This document shows positions 54,601-63,574 of a DNA stretch of 64,000 nt, one piece after another. This DNA comes from Alteromonadaceae bacterium 2753L.S.0a.02 (GTDB lineage Bacteria > Pseudomonadota > Gammaproteobacteria > Pseudomonadales > Cellvibrionaceae): NCBI GenBank assembly GCA_007827375.1, contig VISH01000002.1, positions 4,241,001 through 4,305,000 on the forward strand, written 5' to 3'. The notes beneath the pieces were generated by a model. The model was given only the letters and a program-made list of their open reading frames with translations, was not told the DNA's origin and did no database searches. Every line of letters starts with the position of its first letter. Within the stretch, counting starts at the first letter, position 1. The position numbers and the translations under genes were made by a program.

Positions 54601-57517
54601 TTTCGGTTTTTACATATTTAACAGGGTCGATCGAGACTTGCTGTACAACTTCAGATAATGTGATTACATTAGGATCTCCATACGCCTTAAAATTGAATAT
54701 AGTCTCATAACCACGAAAATCTGTTAGTAAATAGCCGAGCTTTACCATCGGCGCATCGGGATCTCGATTTTCGTTACATTGCTCGCCATAACAGTAACTT
54801 GCTGATGAATTAAGCTCTGTATCGATCACACTGATTACGCGACCTAGCGCATCATAGGTTTTGAAGTAACCATTTTGCGGGTCGCTTTCTGATAATGTCG
54901 GCCTAGAAATATAAACTTGCCTATTCATACTGTCGTAGGAATAATAATTAAATCTCTTAAACCCCCCTACGGATGTGTCTTTTTCTTCAACCTTTTTCAG
55001 CCTACCCAATTTATCGTAATATTTTATTTTTTTATAATACCCTCTAGTTTCAGTAACCTGACTAGGATCATCTCCAAACCAATTGAAAGATGTTGAACTA
55101 TAAAATCCCGGCGGAGTTATTCCGGTGACGTTTCCAACAGAATCATAATCAAAAGACGTTCGATTTCCGGACTCATCTTCCCTCCAGGAAAGCTCGCCGG
55201 TTACATTGAAATCTCTCGCTATTACTTGCGTATCGGGCTTGGTCTCGATTCGAGGGATTCCCAGCATATAATCTTCAAATTTATGTTCATGTAATTTTCC
55301 ATCTCGCAACCAACTAATTTTATATAGAGACCCGTCTGGAGAATATGTAAAGCTATGTGTGATACCATTTTCGGTTATAACCTTTAAGCCTCCAGTATCT
55401 GCATAGTAATCCATCGATTTTATTAGCTTTCCAGAAACAGTTTCACTCTTCTGATTATTCAGCACCCATTTTGATAGATTGTTCTCCCATTCATATAGGC
55501 GATAGGATGAGTGAGTTCCCTGCTCATCAATTCTTCTAGGGTTACCAAACTCATCATAATCGTTATAAATCGTCAAAAACGTTTGACCATCTTGAATAAT
55601 TTCTCTTCGCTGTAATATTTTTGTGTACAACTCGGGTTTGTCACACTTTTGAATCCAACAATATGCCGAGTTATCACCAACTAATCTATGCTCTCGCCAC
55701 CAATATTCAGTCTTTCTTTTTTCCTTATAGATGCCTTCGATATCCTTTTCGTAAACAATATGCCTTTTAAGCATTCCACCTACCATATTCAATAATCTGT
55801 CATTGGTTAACTCCCAGCTTTCTTTTGATTGATCCCATTCGCTTTTTGTCGTATAGAAGAAGTATTCATCCATTCGATTTTCAGGATATTCTATCGACCA
55901 CGAAAATAAATCTTTTGCTTTGTAGGGAGAGTTAACAGAGTATTCGGAATAGTACCGATCAGGGTTATCATAAAAATCTGCAAGGCCTGAGTTGAACTTA
56001 TACTGCCACGGTTCTTCTCCATTCATTGGATCAATATCAACACTCCCAACCACCCACGAATAGCTTTCGTTGTCATTAGCAATTGCTGCACGAGATGACA
56101 GTGTGCCGTAGGGGTTACCTCCTGAATCCCAAGTATCCAATTGATTAATTTTATATATAGCACCACGAGGAGTATCTATCTGTATTAATGGCGCTGGCAG
56201 GGTGGAATATGTAGGGCCGCAATTCCATGGTGTCTGAGCAGAGTTTCTAAATTTGTCACATGTGTAACTTTGTGGATCACTCAATGACTGCGCATAGTAG
56301 TGGTACTCATTGTAAGTTCTAATCAACCATTCCGGTTGCCTATAATGAAAAGTTGTAATATCACCATTATCTAATACGATATGCGCCAACAGTCCTTTTT
56401 TTGTATAATCTTTGTTTACACACTTGGTGTTGTTTTCTCCTACACAAAAAGGAATATCATAATCTCTGTCGTAATAGACATAGTGAATCCGACGCGCTAC
56501 AGTTTCTCCATCTGACTCCATAATTTTTACATAAGTCAGTAATTTTGTTTTATCTACCGGCGCCCAAAATATATGTCCATCAAAATCCCACTCCGCATAT
56601 TCAAATTCCACATGACGCCCGTCACTACCTATAATGGAACTCACATATAATTGACCGTTAGCATCACTTTCGTAGCTGTATGTTAAAGTATTACCAAAAA
56701 CATCTTTTACTTCAGTTGCATATACATACGCACCCAATGAATCCCACCAGCCTTTTTCTTCGTTTATCTTTGACTTGGGAGCAGCAAATTTATCAAAACG
56801 ATAAGTTGTACCGTTTGGTGCTGTAACTAAGAAACCAGACCTATTACCTTGCGGTAAATCTATGCATTCTGCTTTCCAATGCATTGTAGTGCGATATGTT
56901 ACATTTCCTTTTGTCGCATCTATATCGTTAATATTTGGATATACAATTTCCTCGCCATTCTCGGTAGTTTGGATCGAAAATAACAAATCTTGCGTCGGGA
57001 CACCTGGAACAGAAAGCTTAAGCCCTTTCCAAAAGGCAAGGGAGTACTTAGGATCGCTGTACTTTTTTTGTGTATAGACTGGATTATTACAGTAGCCGGC
57101 ACTCCAGGCTTCGGGCGTAGAAGACGCAGAAAATTCTGTTCCATCTGAACGGTGCAAGCCTCTGTAGGCTGATATTCTCGGAATTTCCAGATCCCAGTTA
57201 CCCATAGAGAAAGGCACCCGCAGAGAGGGTTGGTCACGATGTATATCTAGTACTCTTGATACAATAATTGGCAATCGTCCTGAATTAGATCTTAATACAA
57301 CGTCTTCAGTCCGAAAAACGCCAAATCTACCAAACATATCGACTGATATACCGGCTTCAGGAAAATCAAAAAAACGATCCGCATGGGAAGAGCCCTCTAA
57401 ATTACTTTCAGGGCGAGATAAATTCATCGCTTCAGACAGCAGCGGAAAAACTCCCATACTCAAAAAAATCCACAAGTAATATTTATAGCTATTTGTCCTA
57501 GTCACTATTTTCCCCAT
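51602..57517 (-). CDS. Giant secreted YD-repeat (Rhs-like) protein with TSP3 and beta-propeller-like C-terminus
   Basis: It has 1971 residues from ATG 57517 (MGKIVTRTNSYKYYLWIFLS begins the signal peptide); an earlier start at 57586 is in frame. Residues about 30-780 are an N-terminal beta domain, about 790-1360 carry YD repeats (SFDYDSVGNVTGITPPG, YDELNRVRTIDYSDSD, FEYKYDYSS). The YD region ends at EYVYLKGKILAEVV, the point where a normal Rhs would continue into YYHxDxLGSP. Instead come calcium-binding thrombospondin type 3 repeats (DSDGDGIPNDWELLWGLNP), an SBBP-like propeller (about 1475-1855) and more TSP3 repeats to the end. Composition is clearly more AT-rich than the flanking genes. The Rhs core gene follows 14 nt later. 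Confidence 0.8.
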   Translation of the reverse strand: MGKIVTRTNSYKYYLWIFLSMGVFPLLSEAMNLSRPESNLEGSSHADRFFDFPEAGISVDMFGRFGVFRTEDVVLRSNSGRLPIIVSRVLDIHRDQPSLRVPFSMGNWDLEIPRISAYRGLHRSDGTEFSASSTPEAWSAGYCNNPVYTQKKYSDPKYSLAFWKGLKLSVPGVPTQDLLFSIQTTENGEEIVYPNINDIDATKGNVTYRTTMHWKAECIDLPQGNRSGFLVTAPNGTTYRFDKFAAPKSKINEEKGWWDSLGAYVYATEVKDVFGNTLTYSYESDANGQLYVSSIIGSDGRHVEFEYAEWDFDGHIFWAPVDKTKLLTYVKIMESDGETVARRIHYVYYDRDYDIPFCVGENNTKCVNKDYTKKGLLAHIVLDNGDITTFHYRQPEWLIRTYNEYHYYAQSLSDPQSYTCDKFRNSAQTPWNCGPTYSTLPAPLIQIDTPRGAIYKINQLDTWDSGGNPYGTLSSRAAIANDNESYSWVVGSVDIDPMNGEEPWQYKFNSGLADFYDNPDRYYSEYSVNSPYKAKDLFSWSIEYPENRMDEYFFYTTKSEWDQSKESWELTNDRLLNMVGGMLKRHIVYEKDIEGIYKEKRKTEYWWREHRLVGDNSAYCWIQKCDKPELYTKILQRREIIQDGQTFLTIYNDYDEFGNPRRIDEQGTHSSYRLYEWENNLSKWVLNNQKSETVSGKLIKSMDYYADTGGLKVITENGITHSFTYSPDGSLYKISWLRDGKLHEHKFEDYMLGIPRIETKPDTQVIARDFNVTGELSWREDESGNRTSFDYDSVGNVTGITPPGFYSSTSFNWFGDDPSQVTETRGYYKKIKYYDKLGRLKKVEEKDTSVGGFKRFNYYSYDSMNRQVYISRPTLSESDPQNGYFKTYDALGRVISVIDTELNSSASYCYGEQCNENRDPDAPMVKLGYLLTDFRGYETIFNFKAYGDPNVITLSEVVQQVSIDPVKYVKTEIETNDLLQVESVKRGNVDRSFEYNANNLLWKRTDPETGTVEFKYDEQGNIIQKIFSDGLIEYGYDELNRVRTIDYSDSDSPGVVFEYYPNELLNYVDNGRTRTSYTYDFNRKLESESLFVRSLNKTFTFEYKYDYSSASFKQITYPSGNIYTYSPNAFGLPSEVASTQLTEVFAKNIDYDEYLHIKSMAMGDGHFYSLKRTSQGLPESLSSYTVNGSGVKTFATSYDYILDSSGNVTDIVDNINSLKNKHFSYDGLGQLTYATGGWGEVSYFYDDQSNIDYLVQNGITKDYIYDDNNRLSSVGSRSFSYDDHGNITSDGTKEYIFDFDNRLRYAISQNGTMNNVFDSFNAKVISAINGDSRLTIYDDANQLLYSENLTPFGDSTEYVYLKGKILAEVVCDDEDSDYDGDGIPGCLERRLGFSDSNARDTLVDLDKDKVSVADEYRIGGDPSNYFDSDGDGIPNDWELLWGLNPNLASDSQFDSDGDGVSNKQEFELGINPTVAAGAQDFLYLNTITLTAGTSDHIGAIASDVEGNLYVSITEFLSPSFVVRSRVLKCASNSTKLWEKIYDSINDNFTELQVGPGGVLYAAGRESGLYRLDGNSGNILDSYQMKGNFTVNDLVVTDSSVYLAGSYINTVTFSIAQPLVTRSTIPLANGDHYKDAFVMALDSNLQFKWLRTFGGEYQDSVNAIEVLNNNAIVISGGFWGDVDFNRDGVSQGFHATASKYPNDRFVMSVGDSGEPIWLYTDSQAAGYSDTAEMLAIYREDGSVLVEDTYGYIGRISATGGYLGHFVDVGRYYMDFATGHNGIIASVSGISNAGSNDISVDVVDKFGYSNSFNIGGEGQEYVDKVFLNSLGVLTIGGTYEDTIDFDPGPLEDVHSANGRGIFLTSYINQGIDGLIDSDLDGIKDFADKDDDNDGLPDEWEIENGFNPRDGVTADFDSDNDGLSNLDEYIYKTDPWSSDTDGDGVSDGAEVAAGTDPKVNIPVLITIITSSLLH

Positions 57518-57586
57518 TTGGCTAAAGCCCACAGTAATTGTACAAATTTTAATCTCGACCGAAAAATCAAATTGACTCCCCCACAC

Positions 57587-57917
57587 CTATCGAGATACCA
57601 AGCGATGCAATTTAAACGCCTTATAAATGCCTATGGTGCGCTCATCTTCATAACAATGCACCATTACGGTAGTTTTTGTGGCGTAGAGAGCCAGCGCCAG
57701 GGCTGTCAGGTTTTTTTTCATTTTTGATATAGCAGCGAAACATCGCTTCACCGTCTCGAAATTGTACAATGGTTTCATCCCGCCCTATACCTTCTTCATG
57801 CATAATCACGCTTTCAATAACCGCTGCGCTTAAATATTCCCATGCACCCGCAGTTCCACTCAAGCTAAAAATGGCTATAAACGGAACAAGCCATTGATAA
57901 ATAAACTCTCTTTTCAT
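57587..57917 (-). pseudogene. Small secreted protein, paralog 6, frame interrupted at an A8 tract
   Basis: From ATG 57917 the frame reads a signal peptide (YQWLVPFIAIFSLSGTAGAW) and FRCYIKNEKK, then leaves the family sequence at AAAAAAAA (minus strand, 57718-57711) and stops at 57648. In the next frame the family core continues: NLTALALALYATKTTVMVHC, ending HRLVSR at 57587. With seven A instead of eight the two parts join into about 109 residues, the family length. This is a frameshift mutation, a slippage site or a sequencing error. Confidence 0.7.
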
Positions 57918-57937
57918 AACTGGAGCATCCCATTTAG

Positions 57938-58292
57938 TTATTGATTGGTCATTATGCTGATTATTCGAGGGTAGCTACCACTCTGGCCGGAACAACCCGC
58001 AACATAAAACTTCACTCTGTCGCCTGAATAATGCGCAGCTAATATTAGCGAATACATGGCTTGGTAGTTGCTATCCTCCACAGAGAGACCGTACCAACCA
58101 TTTTTTACCGTGCAATTGTCTGGGCTGTATGATTCACCGCTTAACTTCACATTTACAAAGGTTGACGACACATACAAGTTGGTAATTTCGCCTACGGGCG
58201 TAAAGCCACCGGCAAGCGCTGCCGAGGTAAAACAGCACAGGAAAATACTCAATATTATCTGAGCGCTACACTGCTTCCTTATTTTTTTTCAT
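57938..58292 (-). CDS. Small secreted protein, paralog 7 (start region interrupted at an A8 tract)
   Basis: The body, read from TTG 58252, is 104 residues with the family Cys (PDNCTV), the core YSLILAAHYSGDRVKFYVAG and a second Cys (CSGQSG). The TTG gives a weak signal peptide. ATG 58292, with GAGGGA just before it, is followed by A8; in the present frame it stops after eight codons. With A7 it reads MKKIRKQCSAQIILSIFLCC into the body, a textbook signal peptide ending AALA. Either the TTG is used or the tract is variable. Confidence 0.6.
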
Positions 58293-58311
58293 TATCCCTC
58301 CTTTCAGATCG

Positions 58312-58659
58312 CTATCTCACGATGATATAAGTCGCATTAAAATACGCCGGATCGGTACTGCATTCACCGTGGAATTCCACGCTCAGGCCAGCTAATTTCG
58401 CAGCCAAGCCAATCGACATCAATTTATCCCGGCCTGCCACAGCGCTGCTCACCTGCACATAATAGGGGCTGCACAAGGTCTGATTATTGCCGTCCACTAC
58501 TTGCCATTTGCCCTGAGTAACGAAGAATAAGTAATCCGCCGAAGCGTTGTAATTAATTTGGTATATCTCGCTCCAATTAGTTTTTGCTGCATAACCCAAA
58601 GGCGATAAAAGCATGAACATTAAGCAAAATATGGTTTTCAGTGGTGTTGTGCGATCCAT
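58312..58659 (-). CDS. Small secreted protein, paralog 8
   Basis: It has 115 residues, with a signal peptide (PLKTIFCLMFMLLSPLGYA). The mature part has QTLCSPYYV, the core MSIGLAAKLAGLSVEFHGEC with its Cys, and a C-terminal strand NATYIIVR. Two Cys suggest one disulfide. It is the rightmost member of the array. Confidence 0.78.
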   Translation of the reverse strand: MDRTTPLKTIFCLMFMLLSPLGYAAKTNWSEIYQINYNASADYLFFVTQGKWQVVDGNNQTLCSPYYVQVSSAVAGRDKLMSIGLAAKLAGLSVEFHGECSTDPAYFNATYIIVR

Positions 58660-59395
58660 ATAATTTCTTAGCCAACTACTTAAAACTTTGAAAAGGAATA
58701 CACAGCAACAAGCAGCTCGCAGGCGAAAATCTCGCTGTTTTTTTTGCGCGGTTTTTCGTGGTAAATATTTTGTATGGATAATAGCTGGGGTAGATACGCA
58801 CAGTATCTGCTATAAAGAAAATTAGCCAGAGATTTAGCTACAGGTGTGGCAACGGTTCTTTTCGAACTACGCCGCAAAAAACCGACAGTATTAGACATTT
58901 CCTGTTGGTTATATGCAGGCATACGCATTTGCGTAGGACGCAGCAATAGTTTCCCCATAATTTGAACCTCATCCTTGATCGCAAAACGTTCAATTGCGGC
59001 GCTGAACCGTTTTCCCCGGTTCCAACAGCCATTAGAGCACAGCCAGCAAGTTAAAAACCACTAGAAATTGTTACCTATTTGTAGTGCAAAATCTAATAGT
59101 AAAGTCGTAATGTGTGGTCTTAACTTTATTCCCTATTCAATAACATGTACCGCCGAATTAAATTGATAAAACGCAAACTCATCGCAATTATGCAGCTTGA
59201 TTAGTTAAGCCCTAAGCGTTTACTCACCTCCATTTTTTACACTTTTTTGTATACCGGCTTACAACTCCTTTGGTTCGGTGGTTTGTACACGTGCTGAGTC
59301 GCAAACCCTATAACACGGCCTGTTTTCATCCTAAGCGAACCGCCGTATTTGCTGGTCTCGACCGTTATTGGTTTTGAATGTACTGATCCACACGC
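58660..59395 (-). other. Intergenic region without a recognised gene
   Basis: About 735 bp. Short minus-strand frames (58680-58958 and 58838-59032) overlap each other, carry no family motif and have no convincing start. No RNA gene was recognised. Promoters for the paralog array probably lie here. Confidence 0.4.
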
Positions 59396-59426
59396 AAAAA
59401 AAACGGCGGTATTAACCGCCGTTTTT
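59396..59426 (-). terminator. Intrinsic terminator of the subtilase gene (bidirectional)
   Basis: Stem AAAAACGGCGGT / ACCGCCGTTTTT with loop TTAAT-type centre ATTA, symmetric; on the minus strand it ends in eight T. It lies 15 nt past the stop at 59441. Confidence 0.9.
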
Positions 59427-59440
59427 ATTTCGAGCCAATA

Positions 59441-61786
59441 TTAATTAAAGGTAATCTGCCAATAATCAATATAACCTGTATCCCACCTGGCGCGGTCGCG
59501 TACCCGTAATCGCCATTGGCCGCTTGCTGTAATATTGCCAAAATTTACCGTATAGCTGGTATTAATATTATTGCTGCTGCCGCCGGTGCGATTATGTAAA
59601 TTCACAACCGTGCCGTTAGGTGCAATTAAATCGACAATTAAATCGCCGATGTAAGTGTGCACGATATCCACATCTACAGTTACTGTTCCCGCAGTGCCAC
59701 TTTTAACCACGTCTATGGGGCTGTATACGCCAGTTTGCGAGTTATCGGGTATGGCGTAGTCGGTGGCATTTTCGAAGCTGCTGGATGATCCGCCGCCTTC
59801 ACTGTAACTTGCGAGCAGGGTTACGCCGCTGTAAGCGCTATAACCAACCAATTTAACGTAATAGGTTCCCGCTTGCGGCGCGCTGAAGCTGCAGGTTTCA
59901 TTGTTGCCATTTAAATAAGGCCGGCAATCGTAACTCGAGAGTGTTGGCTCGCTGCCAAAGCGCACATACAAATCGGCATCGCCACTGCCGCCGCTCATGG
60001 TGAAAGAAAGATTACTGGCGCCTTGCGGTACTTCCAGTGAATAAACCGTTTCGCTATTTGTTGCGCCGGAAAGTCCCGTAACAGCAACACCATTCTCCAA
60101 GGTACTACCACCACCAGTGCCACCACCACCGCAGCCATTTAACAACAGTTCATCGACGGCGGCCGCGGCCTGCACCAAACCGTAACCCGTGCGATTGTCG
60201 CGACCTGCAGAGTCGATATCCAAAGCCGTGCTGGTTAACAACGAGCGAATTTGCGCGGCGCTGCATGAGGTATCGTAACTCCACACCAGTGCGGCAACAC
60301 CGGTAACGTGAGGCGTCGCCATAGAGGTGCCATTGTAGTAAGCGTAATCTTCACCGCCGGATATTGTTACCGTTGCGCTGCTACCCACCTGATTCAGCAA
60401 TTGCAAACCCAACGCGCGACTCACTGAAACGCTGGGTATGCTCACTGCGCTATTGGTGTCCACTAAAAAGGGATTTTGCAAACCCGGCAGGCTGCTGTTG
60501 GAGTACACAATTACACCCGCTGCGCCAGCATTGGCGCAAGCCAGTACGGCATCGATGTCTGGGTAAACGCCACTGGTTTGATTGCCAAAACGTTCCGCCA
60601 AACAAATTCGGCCACTCATATTGCCACAGCTATAATTTCCTCCGCCCGACACACTACAGCTGCTCAAGGTGCCACTCGCCTGCCCGGTAATCATCTGGCT
60701 TTGATAATTGCCGCCGACCAATATATAGCGATTGTGCGGCACTATGCGGTCGTCACCATAACTGCTGCCCGCGACATTTAGCCTGCCAAGATAACCATCG
60801 CCCGTACCTACCGTAGAAAGCACAGCTTCACCCGGCCCGGACAATTCCACCTGGCTGGTCGCTTGAGAAAAATCAGCGTGATCGAGATTTTCATCCACGG
60901 CGGCTACAGAAACCACACTGTTATAAGATGCAGGGTAAGAAAAAGACGTGTCGCCATCGTTACCGCTCGCCGCAATTAACAACATGCCATTATCGGCGTA
61001 CGACTGTAAGGCATTGCGTTCGGTGTTGGATGAGTCGGAACCACCGAGGCTCATATTAACCACCTGAGCACCGGCATCTTCACAAACACCAATGGCGGAA
61101 ATTAAATCCGAGGCGTAACCCCAACCATCCGCATTAAAAACTTTTACAACATGAATGCCCACAATACCGTTGGGCATAACACCTACCACCCCCTCGCTAT
61201 TGTTAAACGCCGCAATGGTGCCCGCGACATGTGAGCCGTGCGAGCCGCCAGGCACGTACCAATTTCCGGTACCCGACACATTGGTACCGCTGTGGTTATT
61301 ATTCACAAGGTCGGGATTGGAAATATCGTAACCGGAATCGATAATGCAAACCTTTCGGCTTGCGGTGTCGTCGTCGGCTACGGCGCTGGCTTGCACTGCG
61401 CCAATTCCCCAGGGAGTGACTTGCGCCATTAAGTGCCGGCGCGGGTCTGCTTCAATGTATTCAATTTCTGGCAAAGCTCTTAATGCAACCAACTGGCTGC
61501 GGTCCAACGCCACGGACATGGCATTGTGTCGATTCAGGGTGCGCTTTACATTCACGCCGCGAGCACTTAACAAGTTACGTTGTTGCGCTAGGTTTTGTAC
61601 CGATGATGCAAGCGGTGACATGCCCGGCACGTTTTTAAATTTCACGATGTAGCGCGCTTCGGCGCTGGGTTGCGCATTTACAAAAGCATTAAATTCCGGT
61701 GATTGCGCAGCGAAAGTCGGCATACTCAGCGCCAACATCAGGCTGGCCTGCGCCCATGCCCTGACTGTTCCTTTAAGATTTATCAT
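59441..61786 (-). CDS. Secreted subtilisin-like serine protease with PA, PPC and P domains
   Basis: It has 781 residues. The start is ATG 61786 (MINLKGTVRAWAQASLMLAL), with GGAGAG seven bases upstream; the frame runs back to 61912 without a better site. Signal peptide, then an I9-type propeptide (ARYIVKFKNVPGM ... IEYIEADPR), then the S8 catalytic domain: Asp in VCIIDSGYDI, His in GSHGSHVAGTIA, Ser in YNGTSMATPHVTG. A PA-like insert (CAN...AGAAGVIVYSNSSLPG) interrupts it. After a Gly-rich linker come a PPC domain (SGGSGDADLYVRFG) and a P domain (YAIPDNSQTGVYSPIDV ... HTYIGDLIVDLIAPNG). It is a secreted endopeptidase; the substrate is unknown. Confidence 0.93.
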   Translation of the reverse strand: MINLKGTVRAWAQASLMLALSMPTFAAQSPEFNAFVNAQPSAEARYIVKFKNVPGMSPLASSVQNLAQQRNLLSARGVNVKRTLNRHNAMSVALDRSQLVALRALPEIEYIEADPRRHLMAQVTPWGIGAVQASAVADDDTASRKVCIIDSGYDISNPDLVNNNHSGTNVSGTGNWYVPGGSHGSHVAGTIAAFNNSEGVVGVMPNGIVGIHVVKVFNADGWGYASDLISAIGVCEDAGAQVVNMSLGGSDSSNTERNALQSYADNGMLLIAASGNDGDTSFSYPASYNSVVSVAAVDENLDHADFSQATSQVELSGPGEAVLSTVGTGDGYLGRLNVAGSSYGDDRIVPHNRYILVGGNYQSQMITGQASGTLSSCSVSGGGNYSCGNMSGRICLAERFGNQTSGVYPDIDAVLACANAGAAGVIVYSNSSLPGLQNPFLVDTNSAVSIPSVSVSRALGLQLLNQVGSSATVTISGGEDYAYYNGTSMATPHVTGVAALVWSYDTSCSAAQIRSLLTSTALDIDSAGRDNRTGYGLVQAAAAVDELLLNGCGGGGTGGGSTLENGVAVTGLSGATNSETVYSLEVPQGASNLSFTMSGGSGDADLYVRFGSEPTLSSYDCRPYLNGNNETCSFSAPQAGTYYVKLVGYSAYSGVTLLASYSEGGGSSSSFENATDYAIPDNSQTGVYSPIDVVKSGTAGTVTVDVDIVHTYIGDLIVDLIAPNGTVVNLHNRTGGSSNNINTSYTVNFGNITASGQWRLRVRDRARWDTGYIDYWQITFN

Positions 61787-62122
61787 AGTGCACTCTCCAA
61801 TTATGCTTAAAAAATACCGCACGATTGCGGTCGCCTTGCATAAGCAAGTTTGGAAGCAATTTAAAAAAACAAGGAACAGCGAATGCGCCAAAATCTTGAA
61901 TTTGTGACCCATATATTATTTCGAAACATCAACAAGATTTTGCCAAATCGACACAAAATCATACAAACGACTAAAACAATCGTTTGACGCCAGAGGCACT
62001 TTTCGGATGGTTTAACGCCTTCACAAATTGAGGGCAAATCCCCTGCCAGACATCCATTACAGTGCACGCTTAACTGGCGCTGCTAAACTGAAAGAGCAAT
62101 AAAATGACAATAGGCTGGCGCA
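61787..62122. other. Divergent promoter region of the subtilase and FGGY kinase genes
   Basis: 336 bp, no gene recognised. A hairpin ACCGCA-CGAT-TGCGGT (61816-61831) lies in the presumed subtilase 5' leader, about 30 nt before its start. No promoter hexamers are convincing. Confidence 0.4.
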
Positions 62123-63574
62123 TTGAGTGGTTATTTAAAGCAGGCGAAACACATACTCGCAATAGATATCGGCACAACATCCGTGCGAGCCGCCTGCATT
62201 TCCAACTCGCTTGAGATTAATTATTTAAGCTCCCGACCGCTGGCATTGTTGCGAAAGGCAGGTGGCCAGGTTGAGCAGGATGGCAATGAGATTCTGCAAG
62301 CCCTGGATGACGTTATACAGGCGGTGCTTGAGCGAACAGAACAAACACCGCAATGTGCCGCACTGGCGATACAACGCTCTACCGTGATCGCCTGGAATTC
62401 CCGTAGTGGCCTGGCGCTGTCGCCCGCAATAAGCTGGCAGGATGTTCGAACACAATCGGCCATTGCAGCACTCGCGAAACGCAGCGACGCCGTTAAGCAA
62501 GTTAGCGGCCTGGTGTTATCAGCCCACTACGGCGCCAGTAAAATGGCCTGGCTCCATAAACACCTGGCTTCGCAGCAGTGTTATATCGCACCCTTAGTAA
62601 GCTTCGTGCTGTTTCATTTGCTGGAAGGCCGACCTTATATATGTGATGAATCCAACGCCTGCCGCACGCAACTTTACGATATAAACAAACGCTGCTGGAG
62701 CGAGCAACTCTGTGAAATATTCGAGCTGGCAATAACGCACCTTCCTTTGGTAAAACCCACCCACGGCCACTTTGGTTTACTGAAAAATACCCAGCTACCC
62801 CTTGTTTGCGTGTGTGGTGATCAAAATGCCGCGTTCCAGGCGCTGTGGCAATCCGATACCGCCGTTGCCAACCTGGGCACCGGTGCCTTTCTCCTCAGCG
62901 AAAATACCGTTCACATTAAAAAAACTCCGTTGTTACAAGGCATTAGTTCCAGCACCGCTGAAACCACAAGCAGGGTATTGGAAGGAACGGTTAATGGTGC
63001 TGGCGCCGCGTTGGATTGGTGTCATCAACAATGGCAAAGCCAGCGCAGTGATGCACCCAGTTATAAAGATTTTTTGCGTAAGCTTCCCGAATGGTTGGCA
63101 ACAATTGATAGGCCACCCATATTCATTAACACGATAGGTAATTTAGGGTCGCCCTGGTGGCAGACTGGGGTTTCTGAAAAATTTATAGACGAGCCACAGG
63201 GCACCATCCATTGGCCAGCCAGAGCGGTCGCTGTGTTAGAGAGTATAAGCTTCCTGTTATATGCCAATATTTGCGAATTTAACGCGGCCAACCCGCATAA
63301 AATAAAACAACTGCGTTGCGCTGGCGGGCTGATGCAAATTTCGGGTTTCGCGCAATGTTTGGCAGATAGCCTGGAACTCCCCATAGCCATTTGTCAAAAC
63401 GCCGAAGCTACGCTGTTGGGGTTGGCCGTAAGTTGTGGATTCGAAAACACTCTGAATTTTGAAACAGTCATACCGCAGATAAATACCCCATTATTAACTC
63501 GGCGTAACGCTTTTATCGTTGCCCTGCAGCAACAGATCAGCGGTTTAGGCCTTGCGAACGGATACAGCCTGTGA
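62123..63574 (+). CDS. FGGY-family carbohydrate kinase (glycerol-kinase-like)
   Basis: It has 483 residues. A TAG at 62111 closes the frame, so TTG 62123 is the only usable start (AGG eight bases before). The N-terminal ATPase motif is LAIDIGTTSVRAACIS, the substrate-side segment QRSTVIAWNSRSG and SWQDVRTQS resembles glycerol kinases, and the C-terminal GDQNAAFQAL, NLGTGAFLL and CAGGLMQISGFAQCLADSLE are FGGY signatures. It would phosphorylate a polyol, most likely glycerol, because the next gene is a glycerol-3-phosphate dehydrogenase. Substrate is inferred; xylulose- or gluconate-type kinases share the fold. Confidence 0.85.
   Translation: MSGYLKQAKHILAIDIGTTSVRAACISNSLEINYLSSRPLALLRKAGGQVEQDGNEILQALDDVIQAVLERTEQTPQCAALAIQRSTVIAWNSRSGLALSPAISWQDVRTQSAIAALAKRSDAVKQVSGLVLSAHYGASKMAWLHKHLASQQCYIAPLVSFVLFHLLEGRPYICDESNACRTQLYDINKRCWSEQLCEIFELAITHLPLVKPTHGHFGLLKNTQLPLVCVCGDQNAAFQALWQSDTAVANLGTGAFLLSENTVHIKKTPLLQGISSSTAETTSRVLEGTVNGAGAALDWCHQQWQSQRSDAPSYKDFLRKLPEWLATIDRPPIFINTIGNLGSPWWQTGVSEKFIDEPQGTIHWPARAVAVLESISFLLYANICEFNAANPHKIKQLRCAGGLMQISGFAQCLADSLELPIAICQNAEATLLGLAVSCGFENTLNFETVIPQINTPLLTRRNAFIVALQQQISGLGLANGYSL

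Noticed and set aside
58680..59032. Two overlapping minus-strand frames as further paralogs of the small secreted family
   Set aside because: No signal peptide and no family core; the sequences overlap each other in different frames.
59100..59395. A tRNA or small RNA gene before the subtilase terminator
   Set aside because: A GGTTCG-like stretch was seen but no cloverleaf or CCA end could be drawn.
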